16,170 nucleotides of DNA from CAZGSN01 sp964371655 (GTDB lineage: Bacteria; Desulfobacterota; Binatia; HRBIN30), in contig CAYJOD010000121.1 in NCBI GenBank assembly GCA_964371655.1, positions 1 through 16,170 of the forward strand. The letters run 5' to 3'. Every line of letters begins with the position of its first letter. Position 1 is the stretch's first letter. The translations under genes were made by a program, and so were the position numbers. The notes under the pieces are model-generated. The model saw nothing but the letters and a program-made list of their open reading frames with translations, was not told where the DNA came from and did no database searches. This document shows, piece after piece, positions 6,904-15,100 of the stretch.

Positions 6904-7236
6904 ATGCAATTAGTCGCTAGGGATCCCATGGCCCAGGTATCCTACCAAGGGGTGAAGATCTTCTATCCCATGGGTAGCCCCTATGATCGCCAGATGCTCG
7001 CCGATCACATCGTGGCGTGCAGTCGTCATGCGTCTCGAGTCGACGTCGAGATTGGCGATCACCATTGGGTGCTCCAGCGCGCCGCTCTGAAACGCGCGCA
7101 GTGCCCGGATTGTGGTGGCCCCCTGGCAACGGCTTGCGCGGCTCCGTCGCGATCACTTCAGATCTGTGTTCGATGCGCCATTGAAGACTCTGCGGCCGGT
7201 ACGTCCTCGCCCCCTGCGGAGTACCTCACTATGTGA
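6904..7236 (+). CDS. Small zinc-ribbon protein of unknown function
   Basis: The protein has 110 residues. ATG 6904 follows GAGGA at about 6892-6896. The earlier ATG at 6899 is out of frame and reads only four codons before a stop. The N-terminal ~65 residues form a compact region (VSYQGVKIFYPMGSPYDRQMLADHIVACSR, then VDVEIGDHHWVLQRAA). A CPDCGG...CVRC zinc ribbon follows at ~79-101. No signal peptide is present. Such zinc ribbons often mediate protein or nucleic-acid contacts. No named family is recognised. It is the last gene of the plus-strand series and ends before a repeat-containing gap. Confidence 0.6.
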   Translation: MQLVARDPMAQVSYQGVKIFYPMGSPYDRQMLADHIVACSRHASRVDVEIGDHHWVLQRAALKRAQCPDCGGPLATACAAPSRSLQICVRCAIEDSAAGTSSPPAEYLTM

Positions 7237-7560
7237 GTGTGCTTCGCCGCGACCGCCGGCCCCACGCTCGTGCCGCTCGAGTTGCTTCCGTCGTGACCCA
7301 ATCTACCCCCCGGATGGGCACTAGGAACTCTCGGGCGGCACGAGCTCCCACCTCAGTTTCGAAGATCCCCGCCGTCCGTAGCTAGCCAGGCAAGGCCTGC
7401 ACAGCACCGCCGTTTCGCCATCGCCGCCAGCGGCTGCTTTCGTCACCCCAATGCGTGATTCGTGTCGCGCTCCAAGCGGACGATGGCGCGTGCGCTTCCG
7501 TCCGTTTGAGATCGTAACCTTGCAGGTCCGCCGGCGCTGATGCGAAGACCGCTGGCGTGG
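7237..7560. other. Gene-free stretch after the zinc-ribbon gene
   Basis: About 320 nt without a convincing open frame, terminator or promoter on either strand. Nothing specific was recognised before the palindromic repeat that begins at 7561. Confidence 0.5.
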
Positions 7561-7715
7561 GGTAGTGGGTCACTGTGGGTGTCATTCCGAGCCGTCGCAA
7601 TTTCCGCGGCGAGGAATCTTCCGGGGGCCACGGTGGGCAGGGCATTCCACTGCAGATCCTTCGCTTCGCTCCGGATGACATCAGCAAAGTTATCAAACAA
7701 GCCGACCACGCGGCG
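7561..7715 (+). repeat. Intergenic palindromic repeat, copy 2 (direct repeat with 2165-2319)
   Basis: Same orientation and length as copy 1. The core (7580-7680) is bounded by TGTCATTCCGAGC and GCTCCGGATGACA (11 of 13 complementary). It lies 13 nt beyond the 3' end of the GMC oxidoreductase gene, so its hairpin might also help end that transcript. The flanks GGTAGTGGGT and CCACGCGGCG are shared with copy 1. Confidence 0.85.
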
Positions 7716-7728
7716 TGGAAAAGTGTGG

Positions 7729-9507
7729 CTACGCCGCGGTCAGGCGCAGTTGGCGTTCAGGAGATCCTGGGGACACGATCGCGGCGGCGGTTCGCAAGGC
7801 GGCGGCGATGATCGTCAGGGTTGGATTGTAGCCGGAGCTCGTGGGGAAGACGCCGCCGTCGGCGCAGTAGAGATTGTCGAGATCGTGGAACTTGCCCCAG
7901 CGATCGCACACCGTCTGGCTCGTGTCGTCGCCCATGCGTAGGCCGCCGAGCACGTGGCGCGAGTGCGGCGGCACAGCGGGATCGAATGGGGTGGTGAAAC
8001 CGTAGAGCGCGCCCGCCTTCTCGTGGATGGCCAGCATCTTGGGCTTGTAGAACTCGGCGGCATCGAGCTCGAAGGCGTGGTTCCGATACGTCAGTCGCGG
8101 TACGGGTAGGCCGTAGACATCGCGCACGTTTGGATCGAGATCGACACGGTTGGCCGACTGCGGCGCATCTTCACCTTGCATGGTCAGCACCGAGATGTGG
8201 GCGCTGAACGGGCTCTCGATGAGCAGCTGCTTGAACGAGACGCCGACGAGCCTGGCAAACGCGACCGCTTCCGGTCGCAGGCTCTCCCGCGCTGCCGTAA
8301 TCGGCTCCGAGGAGGTGCCGAACTCGACAATGCCGCCCAGCGGCGCGTCGCCGTCCAACCGCGCGCCACCCGGTTGAATGCCGCGGAAGTCGCTCATCGC
8401 GTGGGTGACCGAGCGGCCGCGCTCGCCGTGCAGGCGCTGTTTGTAGATTCCCGCCGTGATCGTCTGGAAGTGAAACATCATGAAGCGACCGAGCTGGCCG
8501 TTCGAGTTGCCCACGCCGGGTCCCTGCGGGTCCGACAGCAGACAAATGCGGACGCTCTCGATCGGGCTCGCGGCGAGAATCACGGCGTCGGCCGACGCCG
8601 ACTGTTTGTTTCCGTCGTTGTCGATGTACTCAACCGCGGTGACGTGCTGGCCACGGCCGTCGACCACGAGTCGGCTCACATGCGCGTTGTAGCGCAGCTG
8701 GCAGTTCCCGGTCAGCAACGCCTTGCGCAGGGTCGTCACCGCCGGTGAGCCCTTGGCGTTGCGCGGACAGCCGTAACCGGAGCACAAACCGCAGCTGACA
8801 CACGGCGACCGTCCGTCGTAGGGTCGCGTGTTGATCGCACCGGGAAGATTGAACGGGTGGTAGCCGAGCTGCGTTGCTCCATTGGCAATGACGCGGCCGA
8901 CGTACATCTCCGGCTGTGGTGGCAGTGGGTACCCTATCTTGCGTGGCGATGCGTAGGGATCGGCATCCGGACCGGAGTCTGCCCCGGCGACTCCGGACAA
9001 CAGCTCGGCCTCGGCGTAGAACGGATCGAGCTCATCGTAGGTGAACGGCCAGTCGAGAAAGCTCGTCCCCGGGTAGTCTCGACCAGCGTCGTGCAGCGCC
9101 GACGCGAGGCGAAAATCAATTTCCGTGAATCTCGGATAGGCAATCCCGGAGATGACCGCGGCGCCGCCGACGTTGCGCGTCAACAGATTCACATCGGCAT
9201 CGGCCCTTGCCGGCTCGCCGTCGGTCTGGCGAAACGTACGTGGCTCGACCAACGGGTCCTGGCGCACGAAATTGCGGATGGTCGACTTGATCTCGTCGTT
9301 GCTGAACAGCGGCCACGGAATGTGGCCGGGTTGATCCAGACCGGGGAACGGATTGTCGCCCGCCTCGAGAACCAGCACGCTACGGCCCGCCGCTGCCAGC
9401 ACGTGCGCCGCTGCCGAGCCACCGGCGCCGCTGCCAACGATCAGTGCGTCGAAGCGCGACAGACTGGTATTGCCGAGGATGCCGGGAACGGTCGACGGAA
9501 TGCTCAT
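7729..9507 (-). CDS. GMC-family FAD-dependent oxidoreductase (dehydrogenase large subunit)
   Basis: The protein has 592 residues. The ADP-binding fold lies at ~19-50 with GSGAGG (25-30) and the terminal acid in LVLEAG. NVGGAAVISG is the family FAD contact. A Cys-rich stretch in the middle (CVSCGLCSGYGCPRNAK) is typical of gluconate-dehydrogenase-like members and may bind Fe-S. The C-terminal GMC signature HVLGGLRMGDD gives the catalytic His at ~518, and YNPTLTIIAAALR gives Asn ~561. It has no signal peptide; in this family the large subunit usually travels with its Tat-bearing small subunit, here the upstream gene, with which it overlaps by 4 nt (ATGA). The substrate (alcohol, sugar or sterol) is not predictable. 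Likely periplasmic. Confidence 0.93.
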   Translation of the reverse strand: MSIPSTVPGILGNTSLSRFDALIVGSGAGGSAAAHVLAAAGRSVLVLEAGDNPFPGLDQPGHIPWPLFSNDEIKSTIRNFVRQDPLVEPRTFRQTDGEPARADADVNLLTRNVGGAAVISGIAYPRFTEIDFRLASALHDAGRDYPGTSFLDWPFTYDELDPFYAEAELLSGVAGADSGPDADPYASPRKIGYPLPPQPEMYVGRVIANGATQLGYHPFNLPGAINTRPYDGRSPCVSCGLCSGYGCPRNAKGSPAVTTLRKALLTGNCQLRYNAHVSRLVVDGRGQHVTAVEYIDNDGNKQSASADAVILAASPIESVRICLLSDPQGPGVGNSNGQLGRFMMFHFQTITAGIYKQRLHGERGRSVTHAMSDFRGIQPGGARLDGDAPLGGIVEFGTSSEPITAARESLRPEAVAFARLVGVSFKQLLIESPFSAHISVLTMQGEDAPQSANRVDLDPNVRDVYGLPVPRLTYRNHAFELDAAEFYKPKMLAIHEKAGALYGFTTPFDPAVPPHSRHVLGGLRMGDDTSQTVCDRWGKFHDLDNLYCADGGVFPTSSGYNPTLTIIAAALRTAAAIVSPGSPERQLRLTAA

Positions 9508-10670
9508 GTGTTCACGTCGAAACAGTACGGCGCCGGGAAGACGCGGTTCGGTTTGGTCAGATCGGCCGTGCTGATCACCCGCAGGAAGCGCCCCATCTGT
9601 AGGCTGAAGCCGCTGCAGTCCTCGTCGGGATTGGGTTTGGAGTTCGGTTTGTCGGGACGTTCCCGGTACTGGTCGAGCGTCTCATCGTAGATCGTATAGC
9701 CGAGCGGCTGACTGTCCCCGTCGAACTTCACCAGCTGCCAGCCCAGGAGGTCACGGTTGCCGCCGTACTCGGGAGGGCACAACAGGCCCTCGACGGTGTG
9801 GTACGTCAGCAGCAACACAAACTCTGCGTCGGCCTGGTCGAAGATCTGGCTGCGTTGCACTTCGGTCAAGGAAATGAACGAGACCCCAAAAGATTGCTGG
9901 CTCAACGTTTCGAGACTGGCGAGCCCGTCGCGATACTTGCGGCGCTGATCGGTTTCCACCAGCTGCGTGGCAAGCGGGTTGTCCGCGACCTCCGGAACGG
10001 CGGCGGCTCCCAGGATGCGAATCTTCCAGCTCAGCGACTTGATGCGGTTGGGTTGCAGAAACTGCGAAAAGAAATCGGGTGGATAATTGTAATTGTCCGC
10101 CGACGCCGCGCGCGCCACCGGCGCGACAGTGGTTTGCGGCGCCGCGCCGTGGCACTCGAGGCACGACGTAGCGCCCGTCGGAAAATGTGGTTGGGGTTGG
10201 CGGCCGCTATACGGACCGCCGGCGAAAACGGGATGCGCTGCGTACACCGCGGCTGTGGCCGCATCGACGTCGGCAGCATCCACGACGCCGTCGCCGTTGA
10301 CGTCACCGCTGTCTCGGCATCCGGCACGTGGCCCGTCACGGCCAACCTGGCTCACCGTGGCGGCGACGTCGGCTGCATCGACGCGACGATCGCAGTTTGC
10401 GTCGCTGCCGGGCAGGAAGCTCAGCATGCTCTGGATGTAATCGACGACGCCGCACTCATGCGCTCCGGGAAGCGCATCGGTGGGCACGATGTGCCGGGTC
10501 GCGGCGTCCAGGATGGCCAGTTCTTGTCCGTCCAGAAATCCACCCGCCGGACTCGACGTGGGACCGAACAGGTCGAGAGCGCGCACGGTCGGCGCCATCA
10601 AACTGGCGACCGTACCTCCCGCCAACAGGCGTAACACTTGCCGTCGCGTGATTTCCGTCAAACCGCTCAT
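9504..10670 (-). CDS. Gluconate 2-dehydrogenase subunit 3-like protein with dockerin insert and CxxCH motif
   Basis: The protein has 388 residues. Three consecutive ATGs occur at 10676, 10673 and 10670. AGGA touches the first but sits 6 nt from the third, so 10670 is preferred. A Tat signal is clear (TRRQVLRLL, Arg 9-10, hydrophobic to ~28). The subunit 3 fold (PF13618-like) begins at ~45 (DGQELAILDAATRHIVP) and resumes at ~195-330 (LLLTYHTVEGLLCPPEYGGNRDLLGW). Between them lie two dockerin-type calcium loops (DANCDRRVDAAD at 90-101, DVNGDGVVDAAD at 123-134) and a single c-type haem motif CLECH (170-174). It is the first gene of a two-gene operon with the GMC subunit and probably exports and electrically connects it. 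Confidence 0.9.
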   Translation of the reverse strand: MSGLTEITRRQVLRLLAGGTVASLMAPTVRALDLFGPTSSPAGGFLDGQELAILDAATRHIVPTDALPGAHECGVVDYIQSMLSFLPGSDANCDRRVDAADVAATVSQVGRDGPRAGCRDSGDVNGDGVVDAADVDAATAAVYAAHPVFAGGPYSGRQPQPHFPTGATSCLECHGAAPQTTVAPVARAASADNYNYPPDFFSQFLQPNRIKSLSWKIRILGAAAVPEVADNPLATQLVETDQRRKYRDGLASLETLSQQSFGVSFISLTEVQRSQIFDQADAEFVLLLTYHTVEGLLCPPEYGGNRDLLGWQLVKFDGDSQPLGYTIYDETLDQYRERPDKPNSKPNPDEDCSGFSLQMGRFLRVISTADLTKPNRVFPAPYCFDVNT

Positions 10671-10829
10671 CATCATTCCTATGATCGTTCAAATCAGAAA
10701 GGCGCCCCATTACCGCGAAGCAGGAGTCGCTTACAACCCCCTCGTGCCCCAACCCCCCGGCGCCACGGGCGGACGCTGCGGAAAGTCGTACCACCGACCG
10801 TTAGATAGGCTGAGCCCGAAAAGAACAGA
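10671..10829 (-). other. Upstream region of the dehydrogenase operon
   Basis: Likely holds the operon promoter on the minus strand, but no -35/-10 pair stands out. No gene is seen on either strand. Confidence 0.35.
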
Positions 10830-10986
10830 TGGAACCGCGGATGGACACGGATGAACGCCGATAGGATAAGGCAAGCAGGGACTTGGAGAAGAACTGGCTG
10901 CGCATGTGGCCGCATCCTTTTGTGCAAGTGGGGGCGCGGCGTTGTTCGTTGGAATCCGCGTGCATCAGCGTCTATCCGCGGTTCCA
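10830..10986. repeat. Long-spaced inverted repeat, widespread intergenic type
   Basis: The left arm 10830-10863 (TGGAACCGCGGATGGACACG onward) is matched in inverse by 10954-10986, with the outermost 13 bases perfectly complementary and several mismatches inside; the arms are 90 nt apart. The minus-strand translation contains SAFIRVHPRFH, a string familiar from spurious proteins in many environmental genomes, so this is a common non-coding repeat. Confidence 0.7.
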
Positions 10987-11038
10987 AATGAGGCGTTCCG
11001 GCTGAGGAAACTCGATCCGTGCGGCCAAACGCCGGATC

Positions 11039-11108
11039 GGTGCGCGCGGCGCACCCTACCGCTCGCACCAATTTTCCGAGTGTGTTCGTAGGGTGCGCTG
11101 TGCGCACC
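11039..11108. repeat. Second inverted pair of GTAG-type REP hairpins
   Basis: Arms 11039-11059 and 11088-11108 face each other across 28 nt. Read outward, each is GTAG followed by a perfect 7-bp stem GGTGCGC/GCGCACC with a 3-nt loop (CGC or TGT). The only differences between arms fall in the loop. The design matches the pair at 2350-2423 but the stem sequence differs. The right arm ends 22 nt before the antitoxin gene's 3' end. Confidence 0.72.
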
Positions 11109-11129
11109 GAGGTGCGGCGGATACGACGC

Positions 11130-11459
11130 CTACGCTGCCAACACCCGAACGTTCGCTTGCTTGCGCGACCGCGGCTTTGCTTTGACGACGATCTGAACGT
11201 CCTGATCGAGCGCGTTCAGGAAGCGAAACAAACGGTCCGTAGAGAACTCCCGCAGGCGACCGCACAACAGCTTCGAAACCTTTGGTTGGTCAATGGCCAA
11301 GCGCGTGGCCGCCTCCTGCTGGCTGAGGCCCAGCCGTTCGATCAGCTCACTGATGCGTTGGGCCAGCCGCGCTTTGACGAGCGCTTCCTCGGCGTCCGGG
11401 TACCCGAGGTCGGCAAACACGTTGCCGCTCCCTCGCTCGACAGAGATTCTTGATTTCAT
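11130..11459 (-). CDS. HigA-like XRE-family antitoxin
   Basis: The protein has 109 residues from ATG 11459, which overlaps the toxin stop by 4 nt (ATGA); the frame runs further upstream inside the toxin gene, but this start (MKSRISVERGSGNVFADLGY) fits the family. The helix-turn-helix lies at ~33-75 (LAQRISELIERLGLSQQEAA, then DQPKVSKLLCGRL). A C-terminal strand (DQDVQIVVKAK) is usual in this COG5606-type group. It should bind the upstream toxin, repress the operon, and depend on translational coupling. A REP hairpin pair sits immediately downstream. Confidence 0.88.
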   Translation of the reverse strand: MKSRISVERGSGNVFADLGYPDAEEALVKARLAQRISELIERLGLSQQEAATRLAIDQPKVSKLLCGRLREFSTDRLFRFLNALDQDVQIVVKAKPRSRKQANVRVLAA

Positions 11460-11836
11460 CGCTGCATCTTCCTTCCCTGAATCCTCTCCCGACATTCTGC
11501 TTCAGCCCGCTTTAGGCGGGCTCGGACGATATCCATCTCCCGCTTCGGCGTTCCGATCCCGTGCTTCGACTTCTTCTCGAATGCATGCAGTACGTACACG
11601 GCGTCCGCCAGTTTGACCGTACAGACCGCTCGGTAGGTGTCGCCTTTAAAGTCATCGACAATCTCCAAAACCCCAGCTCCGCCAAAGCCGCTCAGGGGTT
11701 TGCTGGCTCGGTGCTTGCCACCCTGTTGCGCGACGTCGAGCGCGTAACCCATCAGGTCCTGAACGTCGGGCGGGAATGCCTTAAGGTCGATCTTCGAGGA
11801 ACCGACCCAGAATAAGGGTCTTCGATTCGCCTCCAT
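11456..11836 (-). CDS. HigB-like toxin (phage-derived Gp49-like family)
   Basis: The protein has 126 residues. It opens with RPLFWVGSSKIDLKAFPPDVQD. The core GDTYRAVCTVKLADAVYVLHAFEKKSK followed by GIGTPKREMDIVRARLKRAE is characteristic of PF05973 (RelE/HigB superfamily ribosome-dependent mRNA interferases), including the conserved basic FxKKSK segment. Toxin-before-antitoxin order is the HigBA arrangement. The ribosome-binding site is weak (AGTAGTGG region). A GCATGC-8-GCATGC motif lies directly in front of the start, the right place for autoregulation. The sequence appears intact. Confidence 0.9.
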   Translation of the reverse strand: MEANRRPLFWVGSSKIDLKAFPPDVQDLMGYALDVAQQGGKHRASKPLSGFGGAGVLEIVDDFKGDTYRAVCTVKLADAVYVLHAFEKKSKHGIGTPKREMDIVRARLKRAEAECRERIQGRKMQR

Positions 11837-11837
11837 T

Positions 11838-11857
11838 GCATGCCACTACTAGCATGC
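11838..11857. promoter_or_regulatory. Candidate operator of the HigBA-type operon
   Basis: Two GCATGC palindromes (11838-11843 and 11852-11857) are separated by 8 nt, two bases upstream of the toxin start codon. Centre-to-centre spacing of 14 nt and this position suit an XRE-type autorepressor. Because each half is itself a palindrome, chance cannot be excluded. Confidence 0.35.
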
Positions 11858-12046
11858 GTGCTCTAGGCTTCACAGTTGTATTCGTCGCGCGAGCCACAGG
11901 CAGCCGCGATGACTGATCGACGCGCCCCGGAGAGTCCGTGCGCCATTCGGCGCCCGGACCGCTACCAGCCCGGCTTCGTTTCGCTATAGGACTGGGTTTC
12001 GCGGGTCACGGATGACATCTCTGAAACTACACAAACGCCAAGGGAT
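11858..12046. other. Intergenic region between divergent higBA and uvrA
   Basis: Contains a hairpin at 11934-11959 (GTCCG.GCGCC, loop ATTC, GGCGC.CGGAC, one mismatch) with no T tract. No gene, clear promoter or LexA-type box was recognised. Confidence 0.4.
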
Positions 12047-12141
12047 GGAGGGGCAAAGGGGTCAGGGACAAAGGGAAGACAGCTCATCCGAGCCTTCTTG
12101 TCTTCCCTTTATCCCTCGGCCCCTGATCCCTTTGCCCCTCC
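12047..12141. repeat. 95-nt long hairpin element just upstream of uvrA
   Basis: Outer arms 12047-12067 and 12121-12141 are complementary at 20 of 21 positions. After an asymmetric bulge (2 versus 10 nt), inner arms 12070-12081 and 12099-12110 are perfectly complementary over 12 bases around a 17-nt loop. The purine-rich GGGGCAAAGGG/CAGGG composition resembles simple intergenic repeats or a MITE-like insertion. It ends 23 nt before the uvrA start codon, so if transcribed it could affect translation. Confidence 0.8.
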
Positions 12142-12164
12142 CGGGTTCGCGAGCGTAGCGAGCT

Positions 12165-15100
12165 ATGCCCCTTTCGCCTTGGATCTCCATCATCGGTGCA
12201 CGCCAGAACAATCTGAAGAACATCGACGTCCGCATTCCGACCAACGCGTTGACGGTGATCACCGGGCCGTCGGGCTCCGGCAAGTCGAGTCTGGCCTTCG
12301 ACGTTCTCTATGCCGAAGGACAGCGGCGCTATGTGGAGAGCTTCTCCGCCTACACGCGGCAATTCCTCGAGCGCATGGACAAGCCGCAGGTCGAGCGCAT
12401 CGACGGCGTGCTGCCGGCGATCGCCATCGCGCAAGGCAACAGCGTCAAGACCTCGCGCTCGACCGTCGCGACGATGACCGAGCTTCACGATCACCTGAAG
12501 CTTCTGTTCGCCAAGATCTCCGTCCTTCATTGCCGTTCCTGCTCTCGACCGGTGCATCCGGCGTCGCCTGAATCCGTCGCCGCCGAGCTCCTGCAGGAGA
12601 CGCCGGGGACGCGTGTGCTCGTCACCTTCGAGGTGGCGTTGCCGGAGAATCTACCCTGGGCCGATGCCCGCGCCGGCTTCCTGCAGTCGGGCTTCCGGAG
12701 GGTGCTTCTCGACGGCGCAGCGGCAGAGCCGCGGGTGGTGTCGATCGAGGAGATTGCGGACGCGCCTCCGTCGCCGCTTACCGTGGTGGTCGATCGTTTA
12801 GCGGTGCGCGCCGACCAGAAGGCGCGCATCGTCGATTCCGTCGAACAGGCATTTCGCTTCGGTAAGGGCCGCGTCGTCCTGCGCTTCCCCGATCGCGACT
12901 ACGCCGCGGCGGCGTACGCCGACCGCCTCGAGTGCGCCGCTTGCGCGATTGCCTACCGCGAGCCGACGTCCAATCTGTTTTCGTTCAATAGCCCGCTTGG
13001 CGCTTGCGAGACATGTCGCGGCTTTGGACGCAGCATCGAACTCGACCTCGACCTCGTCATCCCCGATCACGGCAAGAGCATCGAGGCCGGTGCGATCAAG
13101 CCGTGGGGCACGAAGTCGACCGAGCATGAGCGCGGCGAGCTGCTGAGCTTCTGCCGCAAGCGTAAGATCCCGACCACCGTTCCGTTCGCGCAGCTGAGCG
13201 ACGCGCAACGCGAGCTCATCATCGCCGGCGACGGCAAGTACTATGGCATCCGTGGCTGGTTCCGCTGGCTCGAGGGACGAACCTACAAGATGCACGTGCG
13301 CGTGTTCCTGTCGCGCTACCGCGGCTATCGCTTGTGCCCCGACTGCGCCGGCTCACGCTTGAAGGCGGACAGTCTGCTCTACAAGATTGCGGGCTGCAGT
13401 ATCGCCGACGTGCAAGGCATGAGCGTCGCGCAGGCCAGCGCCTTCTTCGATGCTTTGCAGCTGTCGCGAACCGACGAGGAGATCGCCCATCTCATTCTGG
13501 CCGAGATCCGCAACCGCCTACGGTACCTTCTGGAAGTTGGTCTCGACTATCTGACCCTCGATCGGCAGTCGCGTACGCTGTCTGGCGGCGAGCTCGCGCG
13601 CGTCGATCTGACCACGGCCGTCGGTTCGTCCCTGGTCAATACCCTCTACATTCTCGACGAGCCGTCGATTGGGCTGCACCCGCGCGACAGTCAGCGCTTG
13701 GTGCGCATTCTCAAGACCCTACGCGCCAAGGAAAATACCGTCGTCGTCGTCGAGCACGACGCCGAGATCATTCGCGAGGCCGACCACATCATCGATCTTG
13801 GCCCCGACGCCGGCGAGCGTGGCGGACACGTCGTCTACGCCGGGAGCTACGGCGATCTGATTCGTGACAGCAACTCAGCGACCGGTGAGTATCTCTCCGG
13901 TCGCCGCCGCATCCCGGTGCCGACGAAACGGCGCCCGCCGGTCGCCAACCTGACACTGACGATCCGAAACGCCACGGCGAACAATCTTCTCGGCGTCACC
14001 GTGAGCGTGCCCCTGAGTCGCTTCGTCTGCATCACCGGGGTCTCGGGCTCGGGTAAGTCGACTCTGATCGAGGACGTCCTCTACCGCGGCTTGAAGAAGC
14101 ATCTCGGCCAGTCCGCAGGAACTCCGGGCACGCACGATGCGATCGATGGTGCCGAGCGCATCCGCGACGTGATCCTCGTCGACCAGTCGCCGCTGGGTAC
14201 GACGCGGCGAGCCAACCCGGCTTCGTACATCAAAGCCTTCGAGCTCATTCGCGACGTGTTTGCGGGGCAACCGCTGTCGCGGCTGCGCGGCTACAGCGGC
14301 GCTACGTTCTCTTTCAACGTCGCCGGCGGCAGGTGTGAGGCGTGCACCGGCGAGGGCTTTGAGAAAGTGGAGATGCAGTTCCTGTCCGATGTCTACGTCA
14401 CCTGCCCCGAATGCGACGGCAAGCGCTTTCGCGCCGAGGTGCTGGAGGTGACCTGCCGCGGCAAGACGATCCACGATGTGTTGCAGCTCACCGTCCGTGA
14501 AGCGGTCGAGTTCTTCGCCGAGCACAAGGAGCTGACACGGCGCTTGCAGCAGTTGATCGAAGTCGGGCTCGACTATGTGCATCTCGGCCAGCCCTTGAAC
14601 ACCCTCTCCGGCGGTGAATCGCAGCGTCTCAAGCTGGCGGCGGCGATGGCGCAGGAGACCAAGGCGCACACTCTCTTCCTGTTCGACGAGCCGACCATCG
14701 GCCTCCACTTCAGCGACATCGACAAGCTCCTCGGCGCCTTGCAGCGTCTGACCGACGACGGTCACTCGCTGATCGTGATCGAGCACAACATCGACGTCGT
14801 CAAAGCCGCCGATTGGGTGATCGATCTCGGTCCGGAAGGCGGCAACGGTGGCGGCCAAATTGTCGCCGCCGGTACGCCGGAGGAGGTCGCCGTACATCCG
14901 ACCTCACACACGGCGCGCTATCTGCGGGCGGCGTTGGGACTAGGGACTGGGGGCTTGGGGTCCGGGGCTAGGGAGGGCGATCTTTCGAGCCCCCCGCCCC
15001 AAGCCCCGAGCCCCCAGGTCGCCGTGCACGATGCCGAGGCCGAGTACGATGCCGGCGGTGCACGCGGGATCATGCGGATCGTCGGTGCCAAGGAACACAA

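Noticed and set aside
10025..10640. Plus-strand open frames opposite the dehydrogenase small subunit
   Set aside because: The minus strand has a Tat signal, dockerin loops and subunit 3 motifs; the plus-strand frames are Arg-rich shadows.
10694..11107. 137-codon minus-strand open frame
   Set aside because: Consists of the long-spaced inverted repeat and a REP pair; it contains strings typical of spurious repeat translations.
11858..12164. LexA/SOS box upstream of uvrA
   Set aside because: No CTGT-N8-ACAG-like or other recognised LexA site was found by eye; the GACAG near 12078 is part of the hairpin arm.
13875..14897. 340-codon minus-strand open frame
   Set aside because: Antisense shadow of uvrA with no family resemblance; the plus strand carries conserved ABC and zinc motifs.
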